A DNA stretch of 64,000 nucleotides from NCBI GenBank assembly GCA_965277025.1, contig OZ255706.1:3906001-3970000 (forward strand). The letters are read 5' to 3'. The notes beneath the pieces were generated by a model, which worked only from the letters and a program-made list of their open reading frames with translations, was not told the origin of the DNA and did no database searches. Shown here piece after piece: positions 39,701 to 45,004 of this stretch; positions within the stretch are counted from its first letter, which is position 1; each line of letters starts with the position of its first letter. The translations under genes were made by a program, and so were the position numbers. The stretch comes from Methylomarinum sp965277025. Its GTDB lineage: Bacteria; Pseudomonadota; Gammaproteobacteria; Methylococcales; Methylomonadaceae.

Positions 39701-40928
39701 CGGCGCTGCTGAGATCCAGCGCAGATGTTATCCGCTCGCCATCTATAGTTGCGCCCAGATCGTATAATTCGACAGCTGAAAGGGTTACGCCCTCGACCGT
39801 AACGTTGCCAACATCCACTAGTCGATCACGTTCTGTACGATAGGCATCACTGCTCAGCAGGTTTTCGAAATCTACAAAAGCCTGTTTTCCATTCAGCCGC
39901 GCCTGGTTCAAATGGTAGACGTCAAAGGTGATTTCCGCACTGTCATCTTTTCTGACACCATAAAAATCTGCCAGCGTACCGTCCCAATTGCCGTCTTTGC
40001 TCTTTTGGTCCAGATGACTCTTGATGACATTCTTCAGCGCCAGAGCAGAATCCGCCTGCGTTGCACCTTGCAGGGAGACTTCTGCAAGGTTTGGATCATA
40101 AAAGAAATACCTGGGCTGTCCGGCAATCGTTTTTTTAGCAACAACCAGCTCGTGATTGCCAGTGTTGAGCTGATAATAGACATCACCTGAGCTTCCTTCG
40201 AGCACGAAAGTGATCTGACCAAGCGTCATGGTACCCATGGTATCCAGAACACTCCGTTCGCCACCCGCATGAAGGTAACCGTGTTCGTGTAATCCGCTTA
40301 CCAGATTATAGAAATCCAACGGTCGGACCGCTTCCCTCGGCGAAATCCATTCCACACGAGATCGCGCCTGGATATACTGGGAAAGCCTGTCCACACCGCC
40401 CAGGAAGCGGTTTTTCAATCCTTCTCCATTGTCGTTTGACAACGTAAAGAGATATGCCAGAGCAAGCTCGTTGCCCTCACCGCGGGGAACAGCGCGAAAA
40501 AGCGATTGCGGCGCATTGCGAACGTCATGAACCGTACCAAATGCGTTCTTCCTGACAACCCGGTTGAATCCAGTAGTGGCTTCAGAAATCAATCTGTCCC
40601 AGCGGATACTCAATTTGTCCCAGCGGATCAGTTCCTCGATCTCCGCGGCGAGCATATCGCCGCTGCCGGCACTGGCACCTCCTTCGCCGTCCGGATCCGG
40701 CAGCTCACTCTGGCGAAACCGGCCCGGCAGCTTACTCGGGCGAAACCGGCCCGGCAGCTTACTCGGGCGAAACCGGCCCGGCAGCTTACTCGGGCGAAAC
40801 CGGCCCGGCAGCTTACTCGGGCGAAACCGGCCCGGCAGCTTACTCTGGCGAAACCGGTCATCGCTCAGCTCGTTGTCATAGTGGATTAAGTCTAAGTCTT
40901 GAAATTCCTGGTAATAGTCTTTAGGCAT
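24753..40928 (-). CDS. Giant modular RTX exoprotein, seven modules, TcdA/TcdB-like hydrophobic domain
   Basis: A 5391-residue protein. Seven repeats of about 550-700 residues fill residues 1 to about 4270. Each begins with a MP-x-x-x-x-Q-x-x-x-D remnant of the gene's own N-terminus, then DDRFRQSxLPG, then a domain with GNHELVVAKK and RYFFYDPNLAEV. The latter two resemble the His and Asp motifs of YopT-like (C58) proteases, but no catalytic Cys is seen at the expected place (RGEGNELALAYLF). Then comes a unique part with hydrophobic helices (about residues 4430-4500), similar to the TcdA/TcdB pore-forming region, and IELTPYERLRNGWLAFWGMD. RTX nonapeptides (GGGGDDTLIGAFGNDTLKGGSGND) follow near residue 5120. 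The protein is probably exported by a type I system and folded by Ca2+; no exporter or acyltransferase gene is nearby. Role (toxin, competition factor or adhesin) is inference. Confidence 0.85.
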   Translation of the reverse strand: MPKDYYQEFQDLDLIHYDNELSDDRFRQSKLPGRFRPSKLPGRFRPSKLPGRFRPSKLPGRFRPSKLPGRFRQSELPDPDGEGGASAGSGDMLAAEIEELIRWDKLSIRWDRLISEATTGFNRVVRKNAFGTVHDVRNAPQSLFRAVPRGEGNELALAYLFTLSNDNGEGLKNRFLGGVDRLSQYIQARSRVEWISPREAVRPLDFYNLVSGLHEHGYLHAGGERSVLDTMGTMTLGQITFVLEGSSGDVYYQLNTGNHELVVAKKTIAGQPRYFFYDPNLAEVSLQGATQADSALALKNVIKSHLDQKSKDGNWDGTLADFYGVRKDDSAEITFDVYHLNQARLNGKQAFVDFENLLSSDAYRTERDRLVDVGNVTVEGVTLSAVELYDLGATIDGERITSALDLSSAEIQAKLKFLPKYLGKRLVGVNTASDTQMQRNVQLLRKLIDREGGDTRKLLFGPGNSRDKYLALKALNSVKKFVSASDLSINPRLWSHLQGIQLTSRTGLRLFKASQRIGRLASPGFLRRNKSSEITAEDQKQQANAFGRDGEFDLVRHAPVDVGNGTVEGATIDGERITSALDLSAKMPENNLQDSRDLTRDANKLSDDRFRQSELPGRDGEGGASAGSGDMLAAEIEELIRWDKLRVRWDGLVSEATTGFNRVVRKNAFGTVHHVHDAPQSLFRAVPRGEGNELALAYLFTLSNDNGEGLKDRFLNGVDTLSRLIQEQSPDGWIELREAARTLDFRDLVSGLHEHGYLHAEHGYLHAGGEWGVLDIPVIMTLDQITSALERSSGDAYYQLNTGNHELVVAKKTIAGQPRYFFYDPNLAEVSLQGATQAVSALALKKVIKSHLDQKSKDGNWDGTLADFYGVRKDDRAEITFDVYHLNQARLNGKQAFVDFENLLSSDAYRTERDRLVDVGNVTVEGVTLSAVELYDLGATIDGERITSALDLSSAEIQAKLKFLPKYLVKRLVGVNTASASDTQMQRNVQLLRKLIDREGGDTRKLLFGAGNSQDKDLALKALNSVKKFVSASDLSINPRLWSHLQGIQLTSRTGLRLFKASQRIGRLASPGFLRRNKSSEITAEDQKQQANAFGRDGEFDLVRHAPVDVGNGTVEGATIDGERITSALDLSDAEIQAKMPENNFQDFRDLTRYANKYANKLSDDRFRQSELPGRDGEGGASAGSVEILAAEIEELIRWDKLSIRWDGLVSEATTGFNRVVRKNAFGTVHHVHDAPQSLFRAVPRGEGNELALAYLFTLSNDNGEGLKDRFLNGVDTLSRLIQEQSPDGWIELREAARTLDFRDLVSGLHEHGYLHAEHGYLHAGGEWGVLDIPVIMTLDQITSALERSSGDAYYQLNTGNHELVVAKKTIAGQPRYFFYDPNLAEVSLQGATQAVSALALKKVIKSHLDQKSKDGNWDGTLADFYGVRKDDSAEITFDVYHLNQARLNGKQAFVDFENLLSSDDYRTERDRLVDVGNVTVEGVTLSAVELYDLGATIDGERITSALDLSSAEIQAKLKFLPKYLVKRLVGVNTASASDTQMQRNVQLLRKLIDREGGDTRKLLFGAGNSQDKDLALKALNSVKKFVSASDLSINPRLWSHLQGIQLTSRTGLRLFKASQRIGRLASPGFLRRNKNSEITAEDQKQQANAFGRDGEFDLVRHAPVDVGNGTVEDATIDGERITGDGERITGDGERITSALDLSAKMPENNLQDSRDLTRDANKLSDDRFRQSELPGRDGEGGASAGSGDMLAAEIEELIRWDKLRVRWDGLVSEATTGFNRVVRKNAFGTVHHVHDAPQSLFRAVPRGEGNELALAYLFTLSNDNGEGLKDRFLNGVDTLSRLIQARSREGWIELREAVQTLDFRDLVSGLHEHGYLHAEHGYLHAGGEWGVLDIPVIMTLDQITSALERSSGDAYYQLNTGNHELVVAKKTIAGQPRYFFYDPNLAEVSLQGATQAVSALALKKVIKSHLDQKSKDGNWDGTLADFYGVRKDDSAEITFDVYHLNQARLNGKQAFVDFENLLSSDAYRTERDRLVDVGNVTVEGVTLSAVELYDLGATIDGERITSALDLSSAEIQAKLKFLPKYLVKRLVGVNTASASDTQMQRNVQLLRKLIDREGGDTRKLLFGAGNSQDKDLALKALNSVKKFVSASDLSINPRLWSHLQGIQLTSRTGLRLFKASQRIGRLASPGFLRRNKSSEITAEDQKQQANAFGRDGEFDLVRHAPVDVGNGTVEDATIDGERITGDGERITGDGERITSALDLSAKMPENNLQDSRDLTRDANKLSDDRFRQSDLPGRDGEGGVSAGRAEIFEEAVEKLIRWDGSGILWDTLISEATTGFNRVVRKNAFGTVHDVRDAPQSLFRAFPRGEGNELALAYLFTLSNDNGEGLKDRFLNGVDTLSRLIQARSREGWIEPREAARPLDFRDLVSGLHEHGYLHAGGERSVLDITGTMTLDQITSALERSSGDAYYQVNTGNHELVVAKKTIAGQPRYFFYDPNLAEVSLQGATQADSALALKKVIKSHLDQKSKDRNWYGTLADFYGVRKDDSGKITFDVYHLNQARLNGKQAFVDFENLLSSDAYRTERDRLVDVGNVTVEGVTLSAVELYDLGATIDGERITSALDLSSAEIQAKLKFLPKYLGKRLVGVNSASASDTQMQRNVQLLRKLIDREGGDTRKLLFGAGNSQDKDLALKALNSVKKFIASDLSINSRLWSHLQGIQPTSRTGLRLFKASQRIGRLASPGFLRRNKSSEITAEDQKQQANAFGRDGEFDLVRHAPVDVGNGTVEGATIDGERITGDGERITSALDLSAKMPENNFQDSRDLTRYASKLGENPSLQLLINKFNQDTIDSGVGSLLAEIDEIDDTLADLDDITWVERRRTVTAELMLELHEVFRIKDDGSIASREEFQNVVRQLRAVDAPDQVISDLQTAYNQFKENFESLITSDAWLLLADQGRTDDRFRQSELPDPDGEGGASAGSGDMLDEAVEELIRWDKLSIRWDRLISEATTGFNFSIRWDRLISEATTGFNRVVRKNAFGTVHDVHDAPQSLFRAVPRGEGNELALAYLFTLAVDNDNGEGLKDRFLNGVDTLSRLIQAGSREGWIKLREAARPLDFRNLVSGLHEHGYLHAGGERSVLDITGTMTLGQITSALEGSSGDAYYQLNTGNHALVVAKKTIAGQPRYFFYDPNFAEVSLQGATQADSALALKNVIKSHLDQKSEYGYWYGTLADFYGVRKDDSAEITFDVYHLNQARLNGKQAFVDFENLLSSDAYRTERDRLVDVGNVTVEGVTLSAVELYDLGATIDGERITSALDLSSAEIQAKLKFLPKYLVKRLVGVNSASASDTQMQRNVQLLRNLIDREGGDTRKLLFGPGNSRDKYLALKALDSVKKFIAFDLSINPRLWSKLQGIQLTSRTGLRLFKASQRIGRLASPGFLRRNKSSEITAEDQKQQANAFGRDGEFDLVRHAPVDVGNGTVEGATRDGERITGNGERITSALDLSSAGIQAKMPENNFQDFRDLTRYANKYATKLKLSDDRFRQSKLPGRFRPSKLPGRFRPSKLPGRFRPSKLPGRFRQSKLPDWFRQSKLPGRDGEGGASAGSGDMLAAEIEELIRWDKLSIRWDGLVSEATTGFNRVVRKNAFGTVHHVHDAPQSLFRAVPRGEGNELALAYLFTLSNDNGEGLKDRFLNGVNTLSRLIQEQSREGGIELREAAQTLDFRNLVSGLHEHGYAYAGGERSVLDIPVIMTLDQITSALERSSGDAYYQLNTGNHELVVAKKTIAGQPRYFFYDPNLAEVSLQGATQADSALALKNVIKSHLDQKSKYGNWDGTLADFYGVRKDDSGKITFDVYHLNQARLNGKQAFVDFENLLSSDAYRTERDRLVDVGNVTVEGVTLSAVELYDLGATIDGKRITGDGKRITGDGKRITGDGEQITGDGERITGDGKRITGDGERITGDGKRITGDGERITGDGERITGDGERITGDGERITGDDDRITGDGERITGDGERITGDDDRITGDGERITGDGERITSAMDLSSTEIQARLKFSPKYLVKRLVGVNTASDTQMQRNVQLLRKPIDREGGDTGDGERITGDGERITGDGERITGDGERITGDGERITGDGERITSAMDLSSAEIQARLKFSPKYLVKRLVGVNTASASDTQMQRNVQLLRKLIDREGGNTRKLLLGPGNSRDKYLALNALNSVKKFVSASDLSINPRLWSHLQTIQLTSRTGLRLFKISQRIGLAGTGFGYVQSVSGIVNYLRRRKSSEMTAENQKQLDIQLGVNIGGLVYDLGSNFLERGINRVAPSLIRTGAKLVRTGAKLASSGTQSTSVVGLTVVESTVVGRTVVESTVVGRTGAGIGKGLAGLTKAGRAASVVGRTVSGIGKALAKAGGAVLAVLGSGFDIYGAYEAFSKLDSATGKHRIDLIVNGTLSVAGAVVGIVTGTAAAVLAASSAGGPVVIAGMIIAALLALGGSIYNAVRVIDDIDDYIELTPYERLRNGWLAFWGMDVDPDIENRANKAKTLEAANIQIKKLKKLLKEAAEKILETDPSKPGIHEVIYSPGGDVILEEHYYRRVEVKVRYIREGGGGRTGSTRSYEYKWEVLKDRVKPEDVASVERKTWFETRDVQSELKYWTLAGLEDQDDMVNVRTGVSNARSVETPVNDEVSDEAVAFFKLGGGNDYAIGYDDRKNHFVVYNGYKYFIGGSRDDVFILIKDDMETTANLYGKDGDDTLVLKCDFSSAGGVQLQTNLETGKVTLGNEILANIVDFEKVIGSDLDVEETITGNDQDNVLDSNGGRNNWLFGKGGDDILIVHDGTTAIGGTGDDVFILIKDDMETMETTANLYGKDGDDTLVLKCDFSSAGGVQLQTNLETGKVTLGNEILANIVDFEKVTGSDLDVEETITGNDQDNVLDSNGGRNNWLFGKGGDDILIVHDGTTAIGGTGADTYLIKSDAGEPESDAGEPESDAGEPESDAGEPESDAGEPESDAGEVVIVNTVGDGSTRMTDVTYEQDYLLYNLPRHLIELRTEGDDVILSPKAGVKGVPSVRVKDFLLGEAHRHIGLIDEGGVFYEIGVDENGQAYLSDVGVLMLQEDGERSETPLGKAVVRGTKFADRIVANSVDAETSDVLIGGGGDDTLIGAFGNDTLKGGSGNDIIISKGGEDHIIGGDGSDDIIFDVIASGIKVVDSSNADGMADTVWLPFSVFDANFARAGDHLVVQGHSPFARDGVLLTVVLKDYYKSASYQQINLNSFVAKDGHISANNMEKYSVEVVQGHSPFARDGELLTVVLKDYYKSASYQQINLNSFVEEGLRPSGGDQTDTIDQTQRAGTATRYNLPNQKTAANVERLIQDMATQYTESSAATQPQQDIDIAKYWQVSPNTQST
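25010..25260 (-). repeat. Duplicated segment near the C-terminus of the giant protein
   Basis: A segment of about 37 residues, VVQGHSPFARDG to QINLNSF, occurs twice in a row, with only a V/E difference and a short spacer (KDGHISANNMEKYSVE). Confidence 0.85.
25937..26056 (-). repeat. 18-bp tandem repeat encoding SDAGEPE
   Basis: Six in-frame copies of an 18-bp unit (TCGGGTTCTCCCGCATCG phase) encode ESDAGEP repeats in the RTX region. A change in copy number would lengthen the acidic linker without a frameshift. Confidence 0.9.
26075..26781 (-). repeat. About 355-bp direct duplication of RTX segment
   Basis: 26075-26430 and 26435-26781 are almost identical (360-bp offset). Both encode a DDVFILIKDD...TTANLYGKDGDDTL block with RTX-like turns. 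The first lacks or gains only an METMETT repeat. Confidence 0.88.
28538..28665 (-). repeat. 21-bp tandem repeat, about six copies (GDGERIT)
   Basis: Six copies of a 21-bp unit encoding GDGERIT, in frame, in module 7 of the giant gene. A partial copy of module sequence lies between this and the larger array at 28827-29206. Confidence 0.93.
28827..29206 (-). repeat. 21-bp tandem repeat, about eighteen copies (GDGERIT)
   Basis: About eighteen copies of the heptapeptide GDGERIT or variants GDGKRIT and GDDDRIT. The other modules have only one to three copies, so module 7 has expanded. In-frame length variation is expected between strains. Confidence 0.93.
30150..30320 (-). repeat. 27-bp tandem repeat (GRFRPSKLP), module 7
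   Basis: About six copies of a 27-bp unit encoding the basic nonapeptide GRFRPSKLP, including one variant DWFRQSKLP. Modules 2-6 have a single copy. Confidence 0.92.
40700..40860 (-). repeat. 27-bp tandem repeat (GRFRPSKLP), module 1
   Basis: About seven copies of the same 27-bp unit as in module 7, near the N-terminus of the giant protein. Only the first and last modules carry the expansion. Confidence 0.92.
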
Positions 40929-41105
40929 TTTGCGGCTCTTTTGAAAAATGAATGGGTAAATTATAATCTAGAAGTTACGCATTGACAGGCAATGTTAAAC
41001 TATAGGTTTAAAAAATCCCAAAGTCAATGCAAGGCAAACCTTGATAAGAGAAATAACACGCCCCTCAACAGCCTGCTGTACATTACCCATGTATATTGGT
41101 TTTTT
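40929..41105 (-). promoter_or_regulatory. Upstream region of giant RTX gene
   Basis: 177 bp between the giant gene and an IS4 element. A TATAAT box (40960-40965, minus strand) is 31 bp from the ATG, with a poor -35. An AAGAG motif precedes the start. No regulator site is recognised; the IS may have removed upstream control or exporter genes. Confidence 0.4.
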
Positions 41106-42327
41106 CTCTGTACATGACAAAAAATATTAAAAGCTGGCGTAGCTCGTTGAAATGTAATTAAATACCGCATTTTGTTTTAGCGAATATGAATAACGGGACA
41201 TTACAAATCAACGAGCTGACCGTCATATTAACTGATCACTTTCAATGGAACAAGGCAAGAATCGTTTGTTTTGTGGGTATGTTAATTGCTTTGATGGCAG
41301 TTAGCACGGTCAATCTGGCCCAGCTCGCCGTATTCTTTCCCAGTCGGGCAAAAATTTCCTCACGATATCGACGGATGCAACGATTTTTCAGTGACCATTG
41401 GCTGGATTACAATGAAGTCGCTCATTTCATCATGAAACTGTTTGGTTTCACTGATCAGGATTACTATCTGACGTTAGACAGGACGAATTGGAAGTGGGGT
41501 AAAACCAATATTAATCTGCTGGTGCTTGCCGTGGTTTATCGGGGTGCCGCCATTCTTGTGTATTGGTTGCCTTTAAACAAGCGGGGCAACTCTAATACGA
41601 AGGAACGTATAGCGCTGATGAAACGCTTTATTGCGCAGTCTGGCCGACATCACATCAAAGGTCTTTTGGCTGATCGGGAGTTTATTGGAGACGAATGGAT
41701 GGGCTGGTTGTTTGAGCAAGAGATTCCCTTTTATATCCGTATTCGCAACAACGCCAGGACAACCAATGCCCAAGGCCAGCGAATACGCGTAGAGCGTTTG
41801 TTTTATGGGCTTAAGCCGGGTAGCACACGACACCTCTCAACAGCGCGCTATTTGGGAAATTGTTCAATTTATCTCAGTGGGTTACGGCTGAGTGATGGTG
41901 AGTTATTAATCATCGTCTGTCAGCATTTGAACCCTGATGCGATTAAAATTTATGGCTTGCGTTGGGAAATCGAAACGCTTTTCGGCGGTTTAAAAGGACG
42001 GGGATTCAAACTTGAGGAAACGCGTGTAGTCGGTTATCTCCGGATCAAAAAATTGTTAGTACTTCCCGTTATTGCTTTCTGCTGGTCACATAAAGCAGGC
42101 GAATGGAAACATGATTGCGAGTTACCAATAAAAACCAAAACACATCAGCGGCTCGCGCAAAGCCTGTTTCGATATGGATTAGATTGTATCCGCTCAACGT
42201 TGTTTAATGTCTTATCTCAATCAAAAAGGATGATTAGAAAAGTGATTGCTCTTTTGCAACCCATACCTTTTGTCACTGGAATACATGAGACTCATTTGTC
42301 ATAAGTTAATTTTTGTCATGTACAGAG
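41106..42327 (+). mobile_element. IS4-family element, copy C, complete
   Basis: 1222 bp with CTCTGTACATGACAAAAA inverted ends. No clear target duplication is seen. Same element as copies at 47807 and 52300. Confidence 0.93.
41186..42304 (+). CDS. IS4-family transposase (copy C)
   Basis: A 372-residue DDE transposase: LTLDRTNWKWGK (first D), LLADREFIG (second D) and YGLRWEIETLFGGLKGRG (Y-x-x-R-W-x-I-E, the YREK region of IS4). It is intact. It has S instead of F at ALMKRFIAQSGRHH compared with copy D. Confidence 0.93.
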   Translation: MNNGTLQINELTVILTDHFQWNKARIVCFVGMLIALMAVSTVNLAQLAVFFPSRAKISSRYRRMQRFFSDHWLDYNEVAHFIMKLFGFTDQDYYLTLDRTNWKWGKTNINLLVLAVVYRGAAILVYWLPLNKRGNSNTKERIALMKRFIAQSGRHHIKGLLADREFIGDEWMGWLFEQEIPFYIRIRNNARTTNAQGQRIRVERLFYGLKPGSTRHLSTARYLGNCSIYLSGLRLSDGELLIIVCQHLNPDAIKIYGLRWEIETLFGGLKGRGFKLEETRVVGYLRIKKLLVLPVIAFCWSHKAGEWKHDCELPIKTKTHQRLAQSLFRYGLDCIRSTLFNVLSQSKRMIRKVIALLQPIPFVTGIHETHLS

Positions 42328-42672
42328 TTGGCCATTAACAGAAATCCGCCAAAAGGCGGAAATAAAGCCTCGAAAGGGCAATATAAACAGGCTGATACCG
42401 GAAAACTTGGCTAACGATCATCGCAAGAATTGCCACCCCGCATGATGAAATGTTGTAGAGTTCCTTGTGGAAGATGGCGGTTAAAGACTGCGCTTTACTT
42501 TGGAGCCTTAGAGCCCGACTGCTAACGTAGCCTGCCATGGATGACTCGAACCCCGGATTGCTTCTTTAAGAGCGAATGTTAAAAGGGCCGTTGACGATTT
42601 ACATCGCCCTCAGGCAGATCATCCAGGCAACCGCCACCTTCCAGGCTCAATCATAGAGTAAAGGAGGAAAAA
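42328..42672 (+). ncRNA. Non-coding 5' region of IS110 element, candidate bridge RNA
   Basis: 345 bp without a gene between the IS4 end and the IS110 transposase. IS110-group elements carry a long 5' non-coding end encoding the bridge RNA that directs target and donor choice. A short hairpin TCCGCC-AAAA-GGCGGA is at 42345-42360. Assignment is by position only; loops were not folded and the left IS110 end is not defined. Confidence 0.35.
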
Positions 42673-43893
42673 ATGGAACTCACTGCAATACACAAGCGAG
42701 TCATCGGGTTGGATGTTCACCAAAAGCAGATTAGCGCCTGCGCCATGGTTGAACAGGCCGAGGGTGGTATTCAGACAGAGCATCGGCAGTTTGGCGCATT
42801 CAAACGTGATCGACGTGCATTAGCCGATTGGGTGCAGTCTGTCGCACCGGATGAGGTGGTGATGGAACGCACCAGCATCTACTGGAAAAGCCCATATGCA
42901 GCTTTGGAACATGTGGGTATTTACGCCAGGGTCGTCAATGCCCGGCATGTGAAGAATGTGCCGGGACGCAAGACGGACATCGGCGACGCGCAATGGCTGG
43001 CGATGCTTTCCCGTGCCGGACTGCTGCGCGGTTCATTCGTGCCACCGGAAAAGATGCGGCAGTTACGCCTGATTTCACGTCAACGACAGAAGTTGGTGTC
43101 GATGCTGTCTGCTGAGAAGAACAGACTGCACAAGGTATTAACCGACGGCGGCATCCGGCTTGGCGTGGTGGTCAGCGATGTACATGGGCAATCCGCGCGC
43201 GCCATGGTTAACGCGCTGATTGAAGGACAGCCTGCGCATGATGTGTTGAAGCTGGCCAGCAATCGTCTCAAAGCGCCGCGCGCCGATATACTGGAGGCGC
43301 TGCAAGGTGAGCTGAGCGAGCACCATCGCTTCGTACTGAATGAACTGATGCCGCATATTCAGGATTTGGAAGCACGCATAGCCAGATTCGATGCACAACT
43401 GCTGGCCGGACTGGAGAAGGAGAAAACGGTTTTGCAATTGCTCCAGACTATTCCCGGTGTTGATTTGATTGGAGCAGCCATGCTACTTGTTGAGACCGGA
43501 ACGGATATGACTGTCTTTGGCAGTGCGGATCGGCTGGCGTCATGGGTGGGCATATGCCCCGGCAACAACGAGTCTGCCGGCAAACGCAAATCAGGACGAA
43601 CGCGAAAAGGAAACCCATATGTGCGTCGCCTGCTTTGCGAATGCGCCCATGCCGCCAGCCGAACCCGGTCGGTTTTCCAGGCAAAATATACATCACTGGC
43701 GATTAGGCGAGGTCACCAACGCGCCATCATTGCGCTGGCTCACAAACTTTTGCGGACATGTTACTTCATGATTAGTCGCGGCGAGTATTTCCGGGATTCG
43801 ACCATCGACTACGAAGAAATGGCTGTCAAACGCAATGCACCACGCTGGATCAGAGCGCTGATAAAATTCGGTTATATAACACAACCGGGGTAA
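42673..43893 (+). CDS. IS110-family transposase (DEDD)
   Basis: A 406-residue IS110 recombinase. The RuvC-like DEDD domain has VIGLDVHQKQ (first D), VVMERTSIYW (E) and KTDIGDAQWLA (the two D). The C-terminal Tnp20 domain has QTIPGVDLIGAAMLL and SWVGICPGNNES. AAAGGAGG precedes the ATG. It appears complete. Element ends have no obvious inverted repeats; the right end is probably before 43970. Confidence 0.92.
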   Translation: MELTAIHKRVIGLDVHQKQISACAMVEQAEGGIQTEHRQFGAFKRDRRALADWVQSVAPDEVVMERTSIYWKSPYAALEHVGIYARVVNARHVKNVPGRKTDIGDAQWLAMLSRAGLLRGSFVPPEKMRQLRLISRQRQKLVSMLSAEKNRLHKVLTDGGIRLGVVVSDVHGQSARAMVNALIEGQPAHDVLKLASNRLKAPRADILEALQGELSEHHRFVLNELMPHIQDLEARIARFDAQLLAGLEKEKTVLQLLQTIPGVDLIGAAMLLVETGTDMTVFGSADRLASWVGICPGNNESAGKRKSGRTRKGNPYVRRLLCECAHAASRTRSVFQAKYTSLAIRRGHQRAIIALAHKLLRTCYFMISRGEYFRDSTIDYEEMAVKRNAPRWIRALIKFGYITQPG

Positions 43894-43970
43894 GCCAGCC
43901 TACTTCATTGAATATGGATAAGCAGCCTTTTCACGGCTGAGAACTCCTTGCGCATTCGATATGGATCATT

Positions 43971-44771
43971 TCATGTTAATAGCTGAAAAAGCCCGGGAGA
44001 AACCAGCCGGTCGGGTAGGTCTAAAAGCCCGCTTAAAGATTCCGCCTTCACTTGTGGACACATCGCCAGCGCTCTGGCTTTTTCAGATTTGGTTGTCAAA
44101 TCGACTAATTGCCACAAATTCTCGTTTGACAGCTTTTTGGACTCCAGTTTGTTCAGTGCTTTTAACAAAATCTTGCTGACTGGTAAATCATACAACGATT
44201 CCAGCATGGCCAATCTGGATTCTGTCATCATGCGCTGATACACGACAAGCCGCAGGGAGAACGGCAACTGTTCCATATTGGCCAACCGCCAGACAGCGAA
44301 GATATAAGACAATCCGACATGCTGTTGGTCTTGCTGCAAAAATGCCTCAACCTCCGGAATATGCCGCATGGCTTCAAGCGCCAGATATTGCAGCTTAGGA
44401 CATTGGCCTGCCAGTAACCGAACATTTTCTGGTATTTCCAGCAATAGCGTCATCAAGGACTGCTGCATTAGCTGATAATCGTCATTGTGCTTGATTGACA
44501 AACTAAAAGACTGGCCGGTAGATGAGACAAATGAAAGATTATTGGCTAGATTCAAACCCTGTAATAATTGCTCATTGACCTGTCCATTTTGATTAAATAA
44601 TCGATAAGGCAGACAGACCCGGCGCAGCGTATCCGTTTCCTCATCATGCCGCCAGCAGCGAAAACCGGATGACCAACGCTCCAGAATATAACACTGATGT
44701 TTTTTCAACCGCAGTGTTATGCTTTTTTGTAGTAATAGTCCAGTATTAGAAAAAGACATACTCTTGTTCAT
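43971..44771 (-). CDS. Hypothetical protein
   Basis: A 266-residue soluble protein from ATG 44771, rich in Leu and Gln and mostly helical by composition. Possible repeats are of the leucine-rich or helical-repeat sort (LLAGQCPKLQYLALEAM; SRLAMLESLYDLPVSKILL). No family recognised. It ends where IS110 sequence probably begins (PGLFQLLT at 43971), so it may be C-terminally cut. Confidence 0.5.
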   Translation of the reverse strand: MNKSMSFSNTGLLLQKSITLRLKKHQCYILERWSSGFRCWRHDEETDTLRRVCLPYRLFNQNGQVNEQLLQGLNLANNLSFVSSTGQSFSLSIKHNDDYQLMQQSLMTLLLEIPENVRLLAGQCPKLQYLALEAMRHIPEVEAFLQQDQQHVGLSYIFAVWRLANMEQLPFSLRLVVYQRMMTESRLAMLESLYDLPVSKILLKALNKLESKKLSNENLWQLVDLTTKSEKARALAMCPQVKAESLSGLLDLPDRLVSPGLFQLLT

Positions 44772-44791
44772 TCCGCGTCGGACAGTAGGAG

Positions 44792-44953
44792 ATGAAAATG
44801 CTTGTGTGGATTGTTTACATCGGAGTTTTTATACTCTTGAATGACTTTTTTGGCAACGGTGCGATTGCCTTGTTCTGGACAGTTTTTGTGCTGTTTTTTC
44901 ACTGGTCGCTGAAAATGTTGCTCGCCAATCGTAATATTTTTCGATGTTACTGA
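44792..44953 (+). CDS. Small membrane protein, possibly frameshifted
   Basis: 53 codons from ATG 44792 (AGGAG just upstream): two hydrophobic segments (WIVYIGVFILLNDFF; IALFWTVFVLFFHW). After CY the frame stops, but the next frame continues MLLILLGISWLFREDDD to TAA at about 44998, a natural-looking end, so a frameshift near 44940 is possible. It is divergent from the 43971-44771 gene. Confidence 0.4.
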   Translation: MKMLVWIVYIGVFILLNDFFGNGAIALFWTVFVLFFHWSLKMLLANRNIFRCY

Positions 44954-45004
44954 TTTTATTGGGCATTTCCTGGTTGTTTAGGGAGGATGACGATTAACAT
45001 CTAA

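Larger units (their letters stand above)
28100..40928 (-). repeat. Seven tandem gene modules within giant RTX gene
   Basis: Module starts, read on the minus strand: 40928, 39170, 37511, 35813, 34127, 32486 and 30398, spaced 1758, 1659, 1698, 1686, 1641 and 2088 bp. Long stretches are nearly identical between modules. Modules 2-4 carry a small duplication EHGYLHAEHGYLHA. Module 6 has an extra segment of about 120 residues (about 32055-32440). Confidence 0.92.

Noticed and set aside
40929..41105. hlyC-like acyltransferase or type I exporter gene next to RTX gene
   Set aside because: Only 177 bp of AT-rich DNA is present before the IS4 element; no coding frame there.
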